A stretch of 45,856 nt of DNA from Pelotomaculum sp. Lineage in GTDB: Bacteria > Bacillota > Desulfotomaculia > Desulfotomaculales > Pelotomaculaceae. The notes below the pieces were generated by a model. That model saw only the letters and a program-made list of their open reading frames with translations. It was not told the origin of the DNA and searched no databases. A program made the position numbers and the translations under genes. This document shows positions 15,075 to 22,782 of this stretch, in pieces. The DNA lies in NCBI GenBank assembly GCA_022839445.1, contig JALHFC010000003.1, positions 1-45,856 on the forward strand, in the 5' to 3' direction. Numbering within the stretch: position 1 is the first letter of the stretch; the number at the start of each line of letters is the position of its first letter.

Positions 15075-16328
15075 TTATTTGAGCGCTTTCACCAGGCTGC
15101 CGCAATCCTCCCACGGGCCTATAGTGGCAAGCGAGAAACGGCTAGGATCCAGCATTTCCAAAGCCAGTCCCTGTATTTCTTCCGTTGTCACCTTGTTTAC
15201 CCTGCTTACAACATCCTCAGGTGAAATAACCTTACCCAAGTAAAGTTGTGATTTCCCCAAGCGGCTCATCCTGGTATTGACATTTTCCAGACTCAAATAC
15301 AGGTTCCCTTTTAGCTGATCCTTTGCTCTTTGCAGTTCCTCTTTTTTTACACTGTTAAGCCGGATATCCTTGATTTGTTTAAAAATCAGGTCCAATACCT
15401 CGTCAATATTTTTCTTGCTGAGGCCGGCGTAAATGCAAAATAGTCCTGTATCGCGATAAGAGCTATGATATGAGTAAACTGAATAAACAAGGCCCCTTTG
15501 TTCCCTGATCTCCTGGAATAGCCTTGAACTTAAGCCCCCTCCTAAAATAGTGTTAATAATTTGAAAGACATATATATTTTCGTGATCCAGCATCAGGCCC
15601 GGGGTCCCTACACACAGGTGGACTTGTTCCGTTTCCTTATAACGGCAAACGTTGTCCAGGCGGGGAGAGGGAATTGTTCTAGCATTGGACTGTCCGTTCC
15701 CTTTTCTTTTTTCAAAAATAGGGCGCAGCTTGTTAATTATATTTTCATGGGCGACATTTCCCGCCACTGCTACGACCATCTTACCCGGTGTGTAATTTGT
15801 TTGATAATAATTATAAAGGGTATCCCTGGATAAACCCGTAATAACTTCCGCTGTTCCAATGATGGGTTGCCCCAAAGCGTGCCCTCCCCACATTGAGCCG
15901 GCAAATATATCATGCACCAATTCGTCAGGTGCATCCTCATACATTTTGATTTCTTCGATTATTACATTTCTTTCCCTGTCAATATCACAAGCGTCAAAAT
16001 TTGATTCAAAAAGCATATCGCTCAACAGATCAACGGCGAGATCGAAATACTCATCCAGGACCCTGGCGAAATAACAAGTATACTCTTTGGTTGTATACGC
16101 ATTTAACTGGCCCCCTACGGCATCCAGTTCTTCGGCAATGTCTTTGGCCGTCCGCCGGCGCGTCCCTTTGAACATCATATGCTCAATAAAATGCGAAACC
16201 CCGTTGATTTCCGGGCTTTCGTAACGGGAGCCAGTATCTACAAAAAATCCGACAGATACCGAACGGACATTGGAAATGTGCTCCGTAAGGATATGGACAT
16301 TATTATCAAGGGCGACCCTTTTAACCAT
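15075..16328 (-). CDS. mlpA: M16 zinc peptidase MlpA/YmxG
   Basis: A 417-residue insulinase-family (M16) peptidase. The inverted zinc motif HFIEH lies in GVSHFIEHMMFKGT near residue 50, with the distal glutamate in RNVIIEEIKMYEDAPDELVHD. The C-terminal half carries the R/Y pair region GGGLSSRLFQEIREQRGLVYSVYS. In Bacillus the homologue is next to pnp and ylxY, as here. ATG 16328 is used because GGGGAGG precedes it. The start overlaps the dacF stop by eight bases. Its substrate in this group is unknown. Confidence 0.92.
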   Translation of the reverse strand: MVKRVALDNNVHILTEHISNVRSVSVGFFVDTGSRYESPEINGVSHFIEHMMFKGTRRRTAKDIAEELDAVGGQLNAYTTKEYTCYFARVLDEYFDLAVDLLSDMLFESNFDACDIDRERNVIIEEIKMYEDAPDELVHDIFAGSMWGGHALGQPIIGTAEVITGLSRDTLYNYYQTNYTPGKMVVAVAGNVAHENIINKLRPIFEKRKGNGQSNARTIPSPRLDNVCRYKETEQVHLCVGTPGLMLDHENIYVFQIINTILGGGLSSRLFQEIREQRGLVYSVYSYHSSYRDTGLFCIYAGLSKKNIDEVLDLIFKQIKDIRLNSVKKEELQRAKDQLKGNLYLSLENVNTRMSRLGKSQLYLGKVISPEDVVSRVNKVTTEEIQGLALEMLDPSRFSLATIGPWEDCGSLVKALK

Positions 16329-17532
16329 CGGCGTAAAAACCTCCCCAGAATGCAATCTTTAATGTATTCGTTATGCCGAACAGAATTCCCTTTCCATCAG
16401 CATAATATTGTTGGCCCTTTTTGAAAATATACCGGTAAAAGGGCAGCTTTTCGACATACCTGTCCGACACTAAATCTACACTTTCCGTTTCTATACCATT
16501 CACCGAAACGATAACCCGGCCCACTTTCTGGCCATCCCAAACGGGGGCGGTAAGTTCCCTTGTTATCTCTACCTTTTTTTCAATAAGATCCGGCCTGTTT
16601 TTGGGTATCACAACCTTAAGATCGTTAGAAACCACCGCCTGCACTTTATCGCCGGTACCTTCCCTAACCGCGATCCACCCAAACGACTCCTGTTCCTGCA
16701 GCGCCAAAACTTGATCAAAGCACTCAAAACCGTAGTCCAAAAGTGTTGTGGAATCCGACCAGCGATCTTCGCTGTGCAATACTACATTGATTAACTGCCT
16801 TCCATCCCTGGTTGCAGATGCAACCAGGCATTCGCCGGCTTCCACCGTAGTACCGGTCTTAACACCATTTGCCCCATCATAACTCCACAACAGGCGGTTG
16901 GTATTATTTAGATAACGTTCCCCCTCTGTGCTTCCGATTAATTTTCCCCGCGTGCTTACAGCCTTTTGAAATGACTGGTTTTTTAACGCGTACCTTGTAA
17001 TTATAGCCAGATCCCGCGCTGTTGTAAAATGCCCCGTCGCGGGAAGGCCGTTGGTGTTGATAAAACTTGTGTTTAACGCCCCCAGGACCTTTGCCTTTTG
17101 ATTCATTAAAAGCACAAAGTTTGACTCCGTTCCGGCAACATTTTCTGCTATAGCGACACAAGCATCATTCCCTGATTTGAGCATAGCGCCGTATATCAGA
17201 TCATCCAAGGTTAACTTTTCACCAGCTTTTAAGTCGATGCTAGCTTCCCCTACCGAAGCTGCCTTCGGGCTGACAGTTACGACCCTGTCCAGGTTTCCCC
17301 CCTCTAGAGCTAAAAGTACAGTCATAATTTTGGTTGTGCTGGCCGGCGGCATCTTAGCTGTTCCATTTTTACTGTATAGGACCTGGCCGCTGTCGGCTTC
17401 CAACAGGACAGCCGCCCCTGCCGTTACAAGAGGCGCAGAGGGCACGGTTTCAAAAGACCATGCCGTACCGGTGCAACAAAAAAAGAAAGCCAACGCCAGG
17501 TACAAATAACCTGTTAACCTACGCCATATCAA
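16321..17532 (-). CDS. dacF: D-alanyl-D-alanine carboxypeptidase (DacF type)
   Basis: A penicillin-binding protein of the S11 family that trims the terminal D-Ala of peptidoglycan stem peptides. The active-site triad of motifs is present: STTK in MPPASTTKIM, SGN in LKSGNDACVAIAEN and KTG in GVKTGTTVEAG. A C-terminal beta domain (LDYGFECFDQV..., VEITRELTAPVWDGQKVG) is followed by a poorly defined tail. TTG 17532 is chosen: it follows GGGGTGG and gives a clean signal peptide (WRRLTGYLYLALAFFFCC). The frame is open back to an ATG at 17607 without a ribosome site. Its place between ylxY and mlpA suggests a sporulation role like that of B. subtilis DacF; this is inference. Confidence 0.9.
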   Translation of the reverse strand: MIWRRLTGYLYLALAFFFCCTGTAWSFETVPSAPLVTAGAAVLLEADSGQVLYSKNGTAKMPPASTTKIMTVLLALEGGNLDRVVTVSPKAASVGEASIDLKAGEKLTLDDLIYGAMLKSGNDACVAIAENVAGTESNFVLLMNQKAKVLGALNTSFINTNGLPATGHFTTARDLAIITRYALKNQSFQKAVSTRGKLIGSTEGERYLNNTNRLLWSYDGANGVKTGTTVEAGECLVASATRDGRQLINVVLHSEDRWSDSTTLLDYGFECFDQVLALQEQESFGWIAVREGTGDKVQAVVSNDLKVVIPKNRPDLIEKKVEITRELTAPVWDGQKVGRVIVSVNGIETESVDLVSDRYVEKLPFYRYIFKKGQQYYADGKGILFGITNTLKIAFWGGFYADG

Positions 17533-17614
17533 CTTGGACCCACCCCTTTTCCTTAACAAAGGTTTCCCTGTTTCCCTCCTAAATATGATTTTTATGGGCT
17601 TAACCATTAATAAT

Positions 17615-18361
17615 TTAACTGTTTGTTTCCTTGCTTTCTTCTGTTTTGAGATCCTCTAATAAAGTTGAAACCTTCACCAGTTCATAACCCTGTCCTTTAA
17701 GCGCTTTAATTATCTGTGGTAAGGCACTGACCGTCGGAGCGGTGGGGTGCGCCAACACAATGGCACCATTGTGCGCCTTGTCAACAACCCGGCTGACAAT
17801 TACAGAAGGGTCCGGACGCTGCCAGTCAATAGTGTCGATGCTCCACAAAATAGTCTTATATCCCGCTTCCCCGGCTGCTTCAAGAACGGCTTTTCCACGC
17901 TCCCCGTAAGGCGGCGCAAAAAGAACCGGCTTAGATCCCGTGACTTTCTCAAGTATTTCCTCAGCTTTTTTAATCTCTTCGAGGTTTTTAGATTTTGATA
18001 TTCCGTCCGGATGCGGGTGGGAATAACCGTGGCTTCCTACCTCATGTCCAGCCCGGGCAATCTCTCCGGTTAATTCCGGAAAGTCTTGCGCCCACTGTCC
18101 ACCGATAAAAAAAGTCACCGGTATATTATCTTCTTTTAGCAGTTCAATAATCTGCGGTATGTATTCCTCGCCCCAAAACACATTGAAAGTTAGCGCAATT
18201 TTTTTTCCGTGTTCACTGCCGTGATAGACCGGGGCCATGACGGTTTTAGCAGAAACACTCCATGATCTAACAAATACCCAAGCCATAAATAAAACAGCTA
18301 TAAGAATCAAAAGGCCCGGGGACATTTTTTTCCTACCCCAGGTTATAAAATACAAACGCAT
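17615..18361 (-). CDS. ylxY: YlxY-type polysaccharide deacetylase
   Basis: A 248-residue NodB-fold protein with an N-terminal membrane anchor or signal (LLILIAVLFMAWVFV). Motif 1 reads IALTFNVFWGEEYIP, with Asn where active deacetylases have the catalytic base Asp. Motif 2 HEVGSHGYSHPHPD retains histidines, and motif 3 LFAPPYGERG and the LAHPT near the C-terminus are recognisable. The pnp-ylxY-mlpA neighbourhood matches Bacillus, where YlxY is counted as a sporulation-linked deacetylase family member. Whether the Asn abolishes catalysis is not known from sequence. AGGGGGG precedes ATG 18361. Confidence 0.88.
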   Translation of the reverse strand: MRLYFITWGRKKMSPGLLILIAVLFMAWVFVRSWSVSAKTVMAPVYHGSEHGKKIALTFNVFWGEEYIPQIIELLKEDNIPVTFFIGGQWAQDFPELTGEIARAGHEVGSHGYSHPHPDGISKSKNLEEIKKAEEILEKVTGSKPVLFAPPYGERGKAVLEAAGEAGYKTILWSIDTIDWQRPDPSVIVSRVVDKAHNGAIVLAHPTAPTVSALPQIIKALKGQGYELVKVSTLLEDLKTEESKETNS

Positions 18362-18414
18362 ATTTTACCCCCCTAATGCTTTTAAGAAAACCTATTCAGT
18401 AAGGGGGCTAATTA

Positions 18415-18450
18415 TTAAAAAACAAAAAACCTCTTTTTGCGAGGTTTTTT
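18415..18450 (-). terminator. terminator after pnp
   Basis: A perfect 10-bp stem, AAAAAACCTC (18424-18433) with GAGGTTTTTT (18441-18450), is followed by a T-rich tail on the minus strand. It is eight bases past the pnp stop. ylxY therefore needs its own promoter or read-through. Confidence 0.85.
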
Positions 18451-18457
18451 TAATATA

Positions 18458-20665
18458 TTATGCACGTGTGGTGTCCCTTCGCCTGCGTGGCCTTTGCGTG
18501 CGATCATCCTTATAGCCTGTGCCCTCACTGAGCGGGCTCGCTTCCTTCTTGGATAGCTTTAAGCGTCCCTGGTTATCGTACCCGATCACCTTCACCGGGA
18601 TCATATCGTTTTCCTTGACAACATCTTCCACCCTATTTACCCGGTGGTGCTCAAGTTGAGAAATGTGCACCAGTCCCTCCTTGCCCGGCAACCCGAGCAC
18701 GCCTGGGATAATCTCTACAAAACACCCAAAATCCATGATTCTCGTCACCTTGCCATTATAAATTTCTCCGGCTTTAACTTCTTTGGTCAGGCTCTCTATG
18801 ATCTGAAGCGCCATGTTACCTTTTTCCTGATCAACCGAGGCTATAAACACACGCCCGTCATCTTCAATGTCTATATCGGCGCCGGTTTCCTCGACAATCT
18901 TCTTTATAATTTTACCGCCCGGACCGATTACATCACGAATTTTGTCTGTGTCGATGACGGTATGGATGATCCTGGGCGCATTCGGGGACAGCTCAGGTCT
19001 TGGGGATGAGATCACCTCGAGCATTTTACCTAAGATATGCGCACGCCCCTCGTGGGCCTGAGCCAGGGCTTGCTCAAACACTTCCTGTGTGATGCCCGGT
19101 ATTTTGATGTCCATCTGAAGGGCGGTAACACCTTTGGCTGTTCCCGCTACTTTGAAGTCCATATCGCCCAGGTGGTCCTCATAGCCCTGAATATCCGTAA
19201 GCACAAATAATTTGCCTTCTTCCGCAATCAACCCCATTGCCACCCCGGCTACAGGCGCGCTAATGGGAACGCCTGCGTCCATCAGAGCCAGCGTACTACC
19301 GCAGACACTGCCCATTGAAGTCGAACCGTTGGATTCCAAAGCCTCTGATACAATACGGATAGTATACGGGAATTCCTCCTCAACCGGTATTACTGGCGAA
19401 AGCGCCCGCTCTGCCAGGGCCCCGTGACCTATCTCACGCCTACCCGCGGACCGTAACGGCCTTGTTTCACCTGTGCTAAATGGTGGAAAATTGTAATGAT
19501 GCATGAATCGCTTGGATTCCTCCACACCCAGGCCGTCCAATATCTGTTCCTCAGAAATGGTGCCGAGCGTTACAACGGAAAGGATCTGTGTTTGACCGCG
19601 GGTAAAAAGACCGGTACCGTGCGGGCGCGGTAGAACACCCACTTCAACCGCTATCGAACGCACTTCGTCCAGGGCACGCCCGTCTATACGCAGGCCTTCT
19701 TCAGCAATCAAACGCCTTACCAGACTTTTTTCAACCTCACCGGCAATATTTTTAATGGTAGCCTCTTCTTCAGGGTAATCCTCCAGAAATTGCTGCAAAA
19801 GATCGTCTTTTATTTCATTAAGGCAGGACTCCCTAGCTTGTTTAGCCAGCCTTTCACCTGCACACCGGCGCAAACCCTCGTCAAGCCTTTCAGTGGCAGT
19901 CCTTGTGACTACTTCCGACAGCGTCTGATCAGGCGCTATTTGACCAGGGACAAATTTTTCTTTGGCTAGTCCCATCCGCAAAGCTTCTTCACGAAACTCT
20001 ACAATAAATTCGACGATGTCTTTTACAACACTATGTCCGTAAGCAATGGCCTCTAGAATCACACTTTCAGGTACTTCCCTGGCCCCGGCTTCCACCATCA
20101 TAACAGCATCCTTTGTACCGGCAACCACGAGGTGCATGTCGCTTTTTTCTGCCTGCGCGAGCACGGGGTTGATTACAAACTTATCTTCAATCCGGCCAAC
20201 AATCACACCGCCGATGGGATGTTTTAAAGGGATCTCCGATATGTGCAAAGCAACTGAGGCGCCAATCATAGCGGCTATTTCCGGCGCGTGATCTTGATCA
20301 ACCGACAAAATATAAGCGATCACCTGGACATCATTGCGCATTTCCTTCGGAAACAACGGCCGTATAGTCCTGTCAATCAATCTGCCCGAAAGAACTGCTT
20401 TTTCACTGGGGCGGCCTTCCCGTTTAATGAAGCCGCCGGGAATTTTTCCAACAGCATAAAACCTTTCTTCATAATCCACCGTTAGTGGAAAGAAATCAAT
20501 GCCTGTCCTAATACCGCTTGACATGGTAGCAGTGACAAGGACGACCGTGTCCCCGTAACGGACAAAAACGGCCCCGCCGGCTTGTTTTGCAAGTCGACCT
20601 GTTTCGACGATCACGGACCGTCCACCAACGTTAAGTTCTCTTATTAAGACTGGGTTTTCTGACAT
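18458..20665 (-). CDS. pnp: polynucleotide phosphorylase
   Basis: A 735-residue phosphorolytic 3'-5' exoribonuclease. Two RNase PH cores are present: the first at the N-terminus (GDTVVLVTATMSSG, FFPLTVDYEERFYAVGKIPGGFIKREGRPSEKA), the second from about residue 320 (RPHGTGLFTRGQTQILSVVTLG, HHYNFPPFSTGETRP). They are joined by an alpha-helical linker and followed by a KH domain (IRDVIGPGGKIIKKI) and an S1 domain (GEIYNGKVTRIMDFGCFVEIIPG). The basic tail RRRRDTTRA is short. AGGAGG precedes ATG 20665 at a slightly long spacing. It follows rpsO in the usual arrangement. Confidence 0.97.
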   Translation of the reverse strand: MSENPVLIRELNVGGRSVIVETGRLAKQAGGAVFVRYGDTVVLVTATMSSGIRTGIDFFPLTVDYEERFYAVGKIPGGFIKREGRPSEKAVLSGRLIDRTIRPLFPKEMRNDVQVIAYILSVDQDHAPEIAAMIGASVALHISEIPLKHPIGGVIVGRIEDKFVINPVLAQAEKSDMHLVVAGTKDAVMMVEAGAREVPESVILEAIAYGHSVVKDIVEFIVEFREEALRMGLAKEKFVPGQIAPDQTLSEVVTRTATERLDEGLRRCAGERLAKQARESCLNEIKDDLLQQFLEDYPEEEATIKNIAGEVEKSLVRRLIAEEGLRIDGRALDEVRSIAVEVGVLPRPHGTGLFTRGQTQILSVVTLGTISEEQILDGLGVEESKRFMHHYNFPPFSTGETRPLRSAGRREIGHGALAERALSPVIPVEEEFPYTIRIVSEALESNGSTSMGSVCGSTLALMDAGVPISAPVAGVAMGLIAEEGKLFVLTDIQGYEDHLGDMDFKVAGTAKGVTALQMDIKIPGITQEVFEQALAQAHEGRAHILGKMLEVISSPRPELSPNAPRIIHTVIDTDKIRDVIGPGGKIIKKIVEETGADIDIEDDGRVFIASVDQEKGNMALQIIESLTKEVKAGEIYNGKVTRIMDFGCFVEIIPGVLGLPGKEGLVHISQLEHHRVNRVEDVVKENDMIPVKVIGYDNQGRLKLSKKEASPLSEGTGYKDDRTQRPRRRRDTTRA

Positions 20666-20747
20666 CTACGGAAACTACCTCCTGTATCATTTAGCAATAA
20701 TTACACAACAAATAAAGGTTTCTTCTCCGTTTTAAATATTATTTCCT

Positions 20748-20761
20748 TCTTTTAAAAGAAA
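20748..20761. repeat. 14-bp palindrome in pnp leader
   Basis: TTCTTTTAAAAGAA is a perfect palindrome in the 121-base spacer between the rpsO hairpin and the pnp start. It may be an RNA stem in the pnp leader or a binding site. In AT-rich DNA it could also be chance. Confidence 0.35.
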
Positions 20762-20786
20762 AAAACACATATTCCTAAACATCAAA

Positions 20787-20807
20787 GAAGCGGGAACAAC
20801 CCGCTTC
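20787..20807 (-). terminator. hairpin after rpsO
   Basis: A perfect 8-bp GC-rich stem, GAAGCGGG/CCCGCTTC with a five-base loop, lies 11 bases past the rpsO stop. The following bases contain only a broken T run, so it may be a leaky terminator or an RNA-stabilising and processing hairpin between rpsO and pnp. Confidence 0.6.
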
Positions 20808-20817
20808 AACTTCATTC

Positions 20818-21087
20818 CTATTTCCTCAAGCCAAGCTTTTCAATCAAAGAACGATACCGGTCAAAATGACGTTCTCGCAAATAATTGAGCAAAGCCCTTC
20901 TTTGACCAACCATTTTCAACAAGCCCCGCCGGGAATGGTGATCGCTTTTATGAATTTTTAGATGTCCGGTAAGTGTATTAATTCTTTCAGTCAGTATTGC
21001 AACCTGGACTTCCGGGGAACCGGTATCATTATCATGGAGCTTGTGTTTAGAAATAACATCTTGTTTTCGCTCTGTGGTCAAGGCCAT
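20818..21087 (-). CDS. rpsO: 30S ribosomal protein S15
   Basis: The 89-residue S15, an early-binding 16S rRNA protein at the platform. The whole protein is typical: TGSPEVQVAILTERINTLTGHLK, HKSDHHSRRGLLKMVGQRRALLNYL, and the end RYRSLIEKLGLRK. ATG 21087 is used rather than one ten codons upstream, since GGAGGTGAGC precedes it and the family starts with MALT/MSLT. A structured leader upstream suggests autogenous control by S15 itself. Confidence 0.97.
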   Translation of the reverse strand: MALTTERKQDVISKHKLHDNDTGSPEVQVAILTERINTLTGHLKIHKSDHHSRRGLLKMVGQRRALLNYLRERHFDRYRSLIEKLGLRK

Positions 21088-21089
21088 GC

Positions 21090-21162
21090 CGCTCACCTCC
21101 TTTTTTTTACGCATCACTGTAGGCCAAGTTAACCGCCGGAGAACAAGTTCCCTAGCCTACAG
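21090..21162 (-). promoter_or_regulatory. candidate S15 autoregulatory mRNA leader
   Basis: An 8-bp perfect stem, CTGTAGGC (21155-21162 read on minus) with GCCTACAG (21117-21124), encloses a smaller hairpin GGGAAC-tt-GTTC-t-CC (21138-21152) and the palindrome GTTAAC. This gives a branched fold immediately before the rpsO ribosome site. Firmicute S15 is known to bind branched leaders that mimic its rRNA site. I cannot confirm the specific G-U/G-C contact motif by eye. Confidence 0.5.
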
Positions 21163-21175
21163 TTCACCGGGAATT

Positions 21176-21397
21176 CTACTTCCCGATTATAGTAATTACC
21201 AGGCGTCCGCCCGGTATATCTTTAGCGACGATATCAAAGACCCGTCCAGACTTGGAAAAAAAACCACGAAACCGGGTAGCTGTCGGAATTCGTCCGGGTA
21301 TCCCTCCGGCAGCGATAATAATGTCCGACACAACGATCTTATCTTGCCTCAAATCACGCAGTCTTTTTCGGGCGTGTTCGGTTATGATTACCTTCAT
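21176..21397 (-). CDS. small conserved-looking protein, DUF4258-like
   Basis: A 73-residue basic protein: MKVIITEHARKRLRD, then KIVVSDIIIAAGGIPG, RFRGFFSKSGRVFDIVAKDI and a final GRLVITIIGK. The HARKRL-helix then strand pattern is like DUF4258 and other small RelE/BrnT-like folds, but no catalytic set is clear. It follows the 77-aa orf with a seven-base gap and precedes the rpsO leader. It could be the second half of a small two-gene module; no function is claimed. Confidence 0.65.
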   Translation of the reverse strand: MKVIITEHARKRLRDLRQDKIVVSDIIIAAGGIPGRIPTATRFRGFFSKSGRVFDIVAKDIPGGRLVITIIGK

Positions 21398-21403
21398 CTT
21401 TGG

Positions 21404-21637
21404 CTAATACCTGTCATCAACAGTTTGGTATGACCGGTCATCTTCGTCTTGTGCCAGGAAGGCGTATAGGGCATCCTGAAAAGCATGTAACCGGACATCT
21501 TCTATGTCCGAGCGAACATATATCGCTTCAAGTTCCTTTTTTAGGGACTGGAATTCATCACTTAAGCATATCAGTGCAATATAATTGAGCCATTTTTTAA
21601 TTTCTTCTTCGGGAAAATCAAACTTCGGAACCCCCAC
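21404..21637 (-). CDS. small acidic hypothetical protein
   Basis: A 77-residue, acidic, mostly helical protein with no family I recognise. It has DFPEEEIKKWLNYIALICLSDEFQSLKKELEAIY in the first half and ends DEDDRSYQTVDDRY. GTG 21637 is supported by GGAGA eight bases upstream, and a strong promoter lies 130 bases back. It is encoded together with the basic 73-aa orf between ribF and rpsO. The opposite charges of the two products and the palindromic operator make a paired role conceivable but unproven. Confidence 0.6.
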   Translation of the reverse strand: MGVPKFDFPEEEIKKWLNYIALICLSDEFQSLKKELEAIYVRSDIEDVRLHAFQDALYAFLAQDEDDRSYQTVDDRY

Positions 21638-21752
21638 TGTTAACGTCTCCTTTTATGTCATGGAAACAATCGCCCGTTGATTACGTTGAGGCGCTCCCTA
21701 TACGTATGTACCATCATAACTTACACTGCTCATTTGATTTTGTCCGGTAACG

Positions 21753-21764
21753 TTAACGCGTTAA
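21753..21764. promoter_or_regulatory. palindrome at the transcription start of the small-orf unit
   Basis: TTAACGCGTTAA is a perfect 12-bp palindrome right after the -10 box on the minus strand, covering the expected start of transcription. A second palindrome TAACGTTA (21748-21755) overlaps it. Placement is that of a repressor operator; the regulator is not identified. Confidence 0.4.
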
Positions 21765-21792
21765 TTGTAGCATAATCCATAACTCATGTAAA
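21764..21792 (-). promoter_or_regulatory. promoter of small orfs and rpsO-pnp
   Basis: On the minus strand TTTACA (21787-21792), 17 bases, and TACAAT (21764-21769), with TG one base before the -10. Both boxes match five of six. It lies about 40 bases after the ribF stop and gives a 125-base leader to the 77-aa orf. rpsO and pnp may depend on it as no terminator intervenes. Confidence 0.65.
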
Positions 21793-21829
21793 CGCTGCTA
21801 CGTCAAATTATATTAATCTAAAAGGATGT

Positions 21830-22768
21830 TTATTCACCGGCATTTGAACGTTGCTCTCTAGCTTCGATAATATCCCTTTTGATTTGTTCAACCAGCTCAG
21901 AAGGTGAGGCAAACCTTTTTTCCCCCCTCAGGCGCCTGGTAAAACTTATTTTTATCCATTTACCATAAAGATCCCGGCAAAAATCCAAAACGTGCACTTC
22001 TATGTTTCTTTTTTTACCGTGAAATGTAGGTTTGATCCCGACATTTGCAACTCCTTGATAAACGTCTCCGTTAATAAATACCCTGGCTGAATAGACACCG
22101 TTGGCGGGGACCAGGGTATTCATACCTATTTCTAGGTTAGCGGTAGGAAAGCCAAGAATACCGCCCCCGCGCCTGTCCCCTTCAACAACAGGTCCTTCCG
22201 CAAAAGGATAACGCCCCAGCAACTTGGCAGCGCCTATAACATCCCCCTCCGCAATAAGGCTTCTGACAAGCGTGCTGCTAACCACTTGCCCCTCAACCAT
22301 CACTGGTGGAATTACCCGTATTTGAAAGCCATACCGGGAAGACAACTTTTCAAGTAAAGCCGGGTTACCATGACCACGGTGACCAAATGTGTAGTTATAA
22401 CCCACCACTACACCGCAGACTCCCAGCTCCTTGCAAAGCACGGTTTCGATAAATTGATCCGGCGCCATGCTTGCCAATTCAAGGTCGAAGGGCGCTTGCA
22501 AGAGCACTTCCACGCCTAGTTTTTCAATTAAGTTTTGTTTGGATTCTTGGGACAAAAGCTGGGGAGGGCAGTCTCCAGGGCACAATACCGCAAGCGGGTG
22601 GGGATTAAATGTGAACACGGCCGGTGTGCCGTCAATCCTTTTTGCCAGCGCCACCAGTTCGTAAATTAACTTCTGGTGGCCAAGGTGCACCCCATCAAAA
22701 TTCCCCAGGCCAACCACAAGATTCATATGTTTTTCTTTCAAGCCATGCCAGCGGCTGTATATGAACAA
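21830..22768 (-). CDS. ribF: bifunctional riboflavin kinase/FAD synthetase
   Basis: A 312-residue enzyme that phosphorylates riboflavin to FMN and adenylates FMN to FAD. The N-terminal nucleotidyltransferase shows GLGNFDGVHLGHQKLI, VFTFNPHP and VSSTLVRSLIAEGDV. The C-terminal kinase shows GGGILGFPTANLEI and GVYSARV. TTG 22768 is used because a GGGGGG-rich site lies seven bases upstream and the first ~14 residues fit the family; ATG 22726 is the alternative. It follows truB as in Bacillus. Confidence 0.95.
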   Translation of the reverse strand: MFIYSRWHGLKEKHMNLVVGLGNFDGVHLGHQKLIYELVALAKRIDGTPAVFTFNPHPLAVLCPGDCPPQLLSQESKQNLIEKLGVEVLLQAPFDLELASMAPDQFIETVLCKELGVCGVVVGYNYTFGHRGHGNPALLEKLSSRYGFQIRVIPPVMVEGQVVSSTLVRSLIAEGDVIGAAKLLGRYPFAEGPVVEGDRRGGGILGFPTANLEIGMNTLVPANGVYSARVFINGDVYQGVANVGIKPTFHGKKRNIEVHVLDFCRDLYGKWIKISFTRRLRGEKRFASPSELVEQIKRDIIEAREQRSNAGE

Positions 22769-22782
22769 TATTTAAGCCCCCC

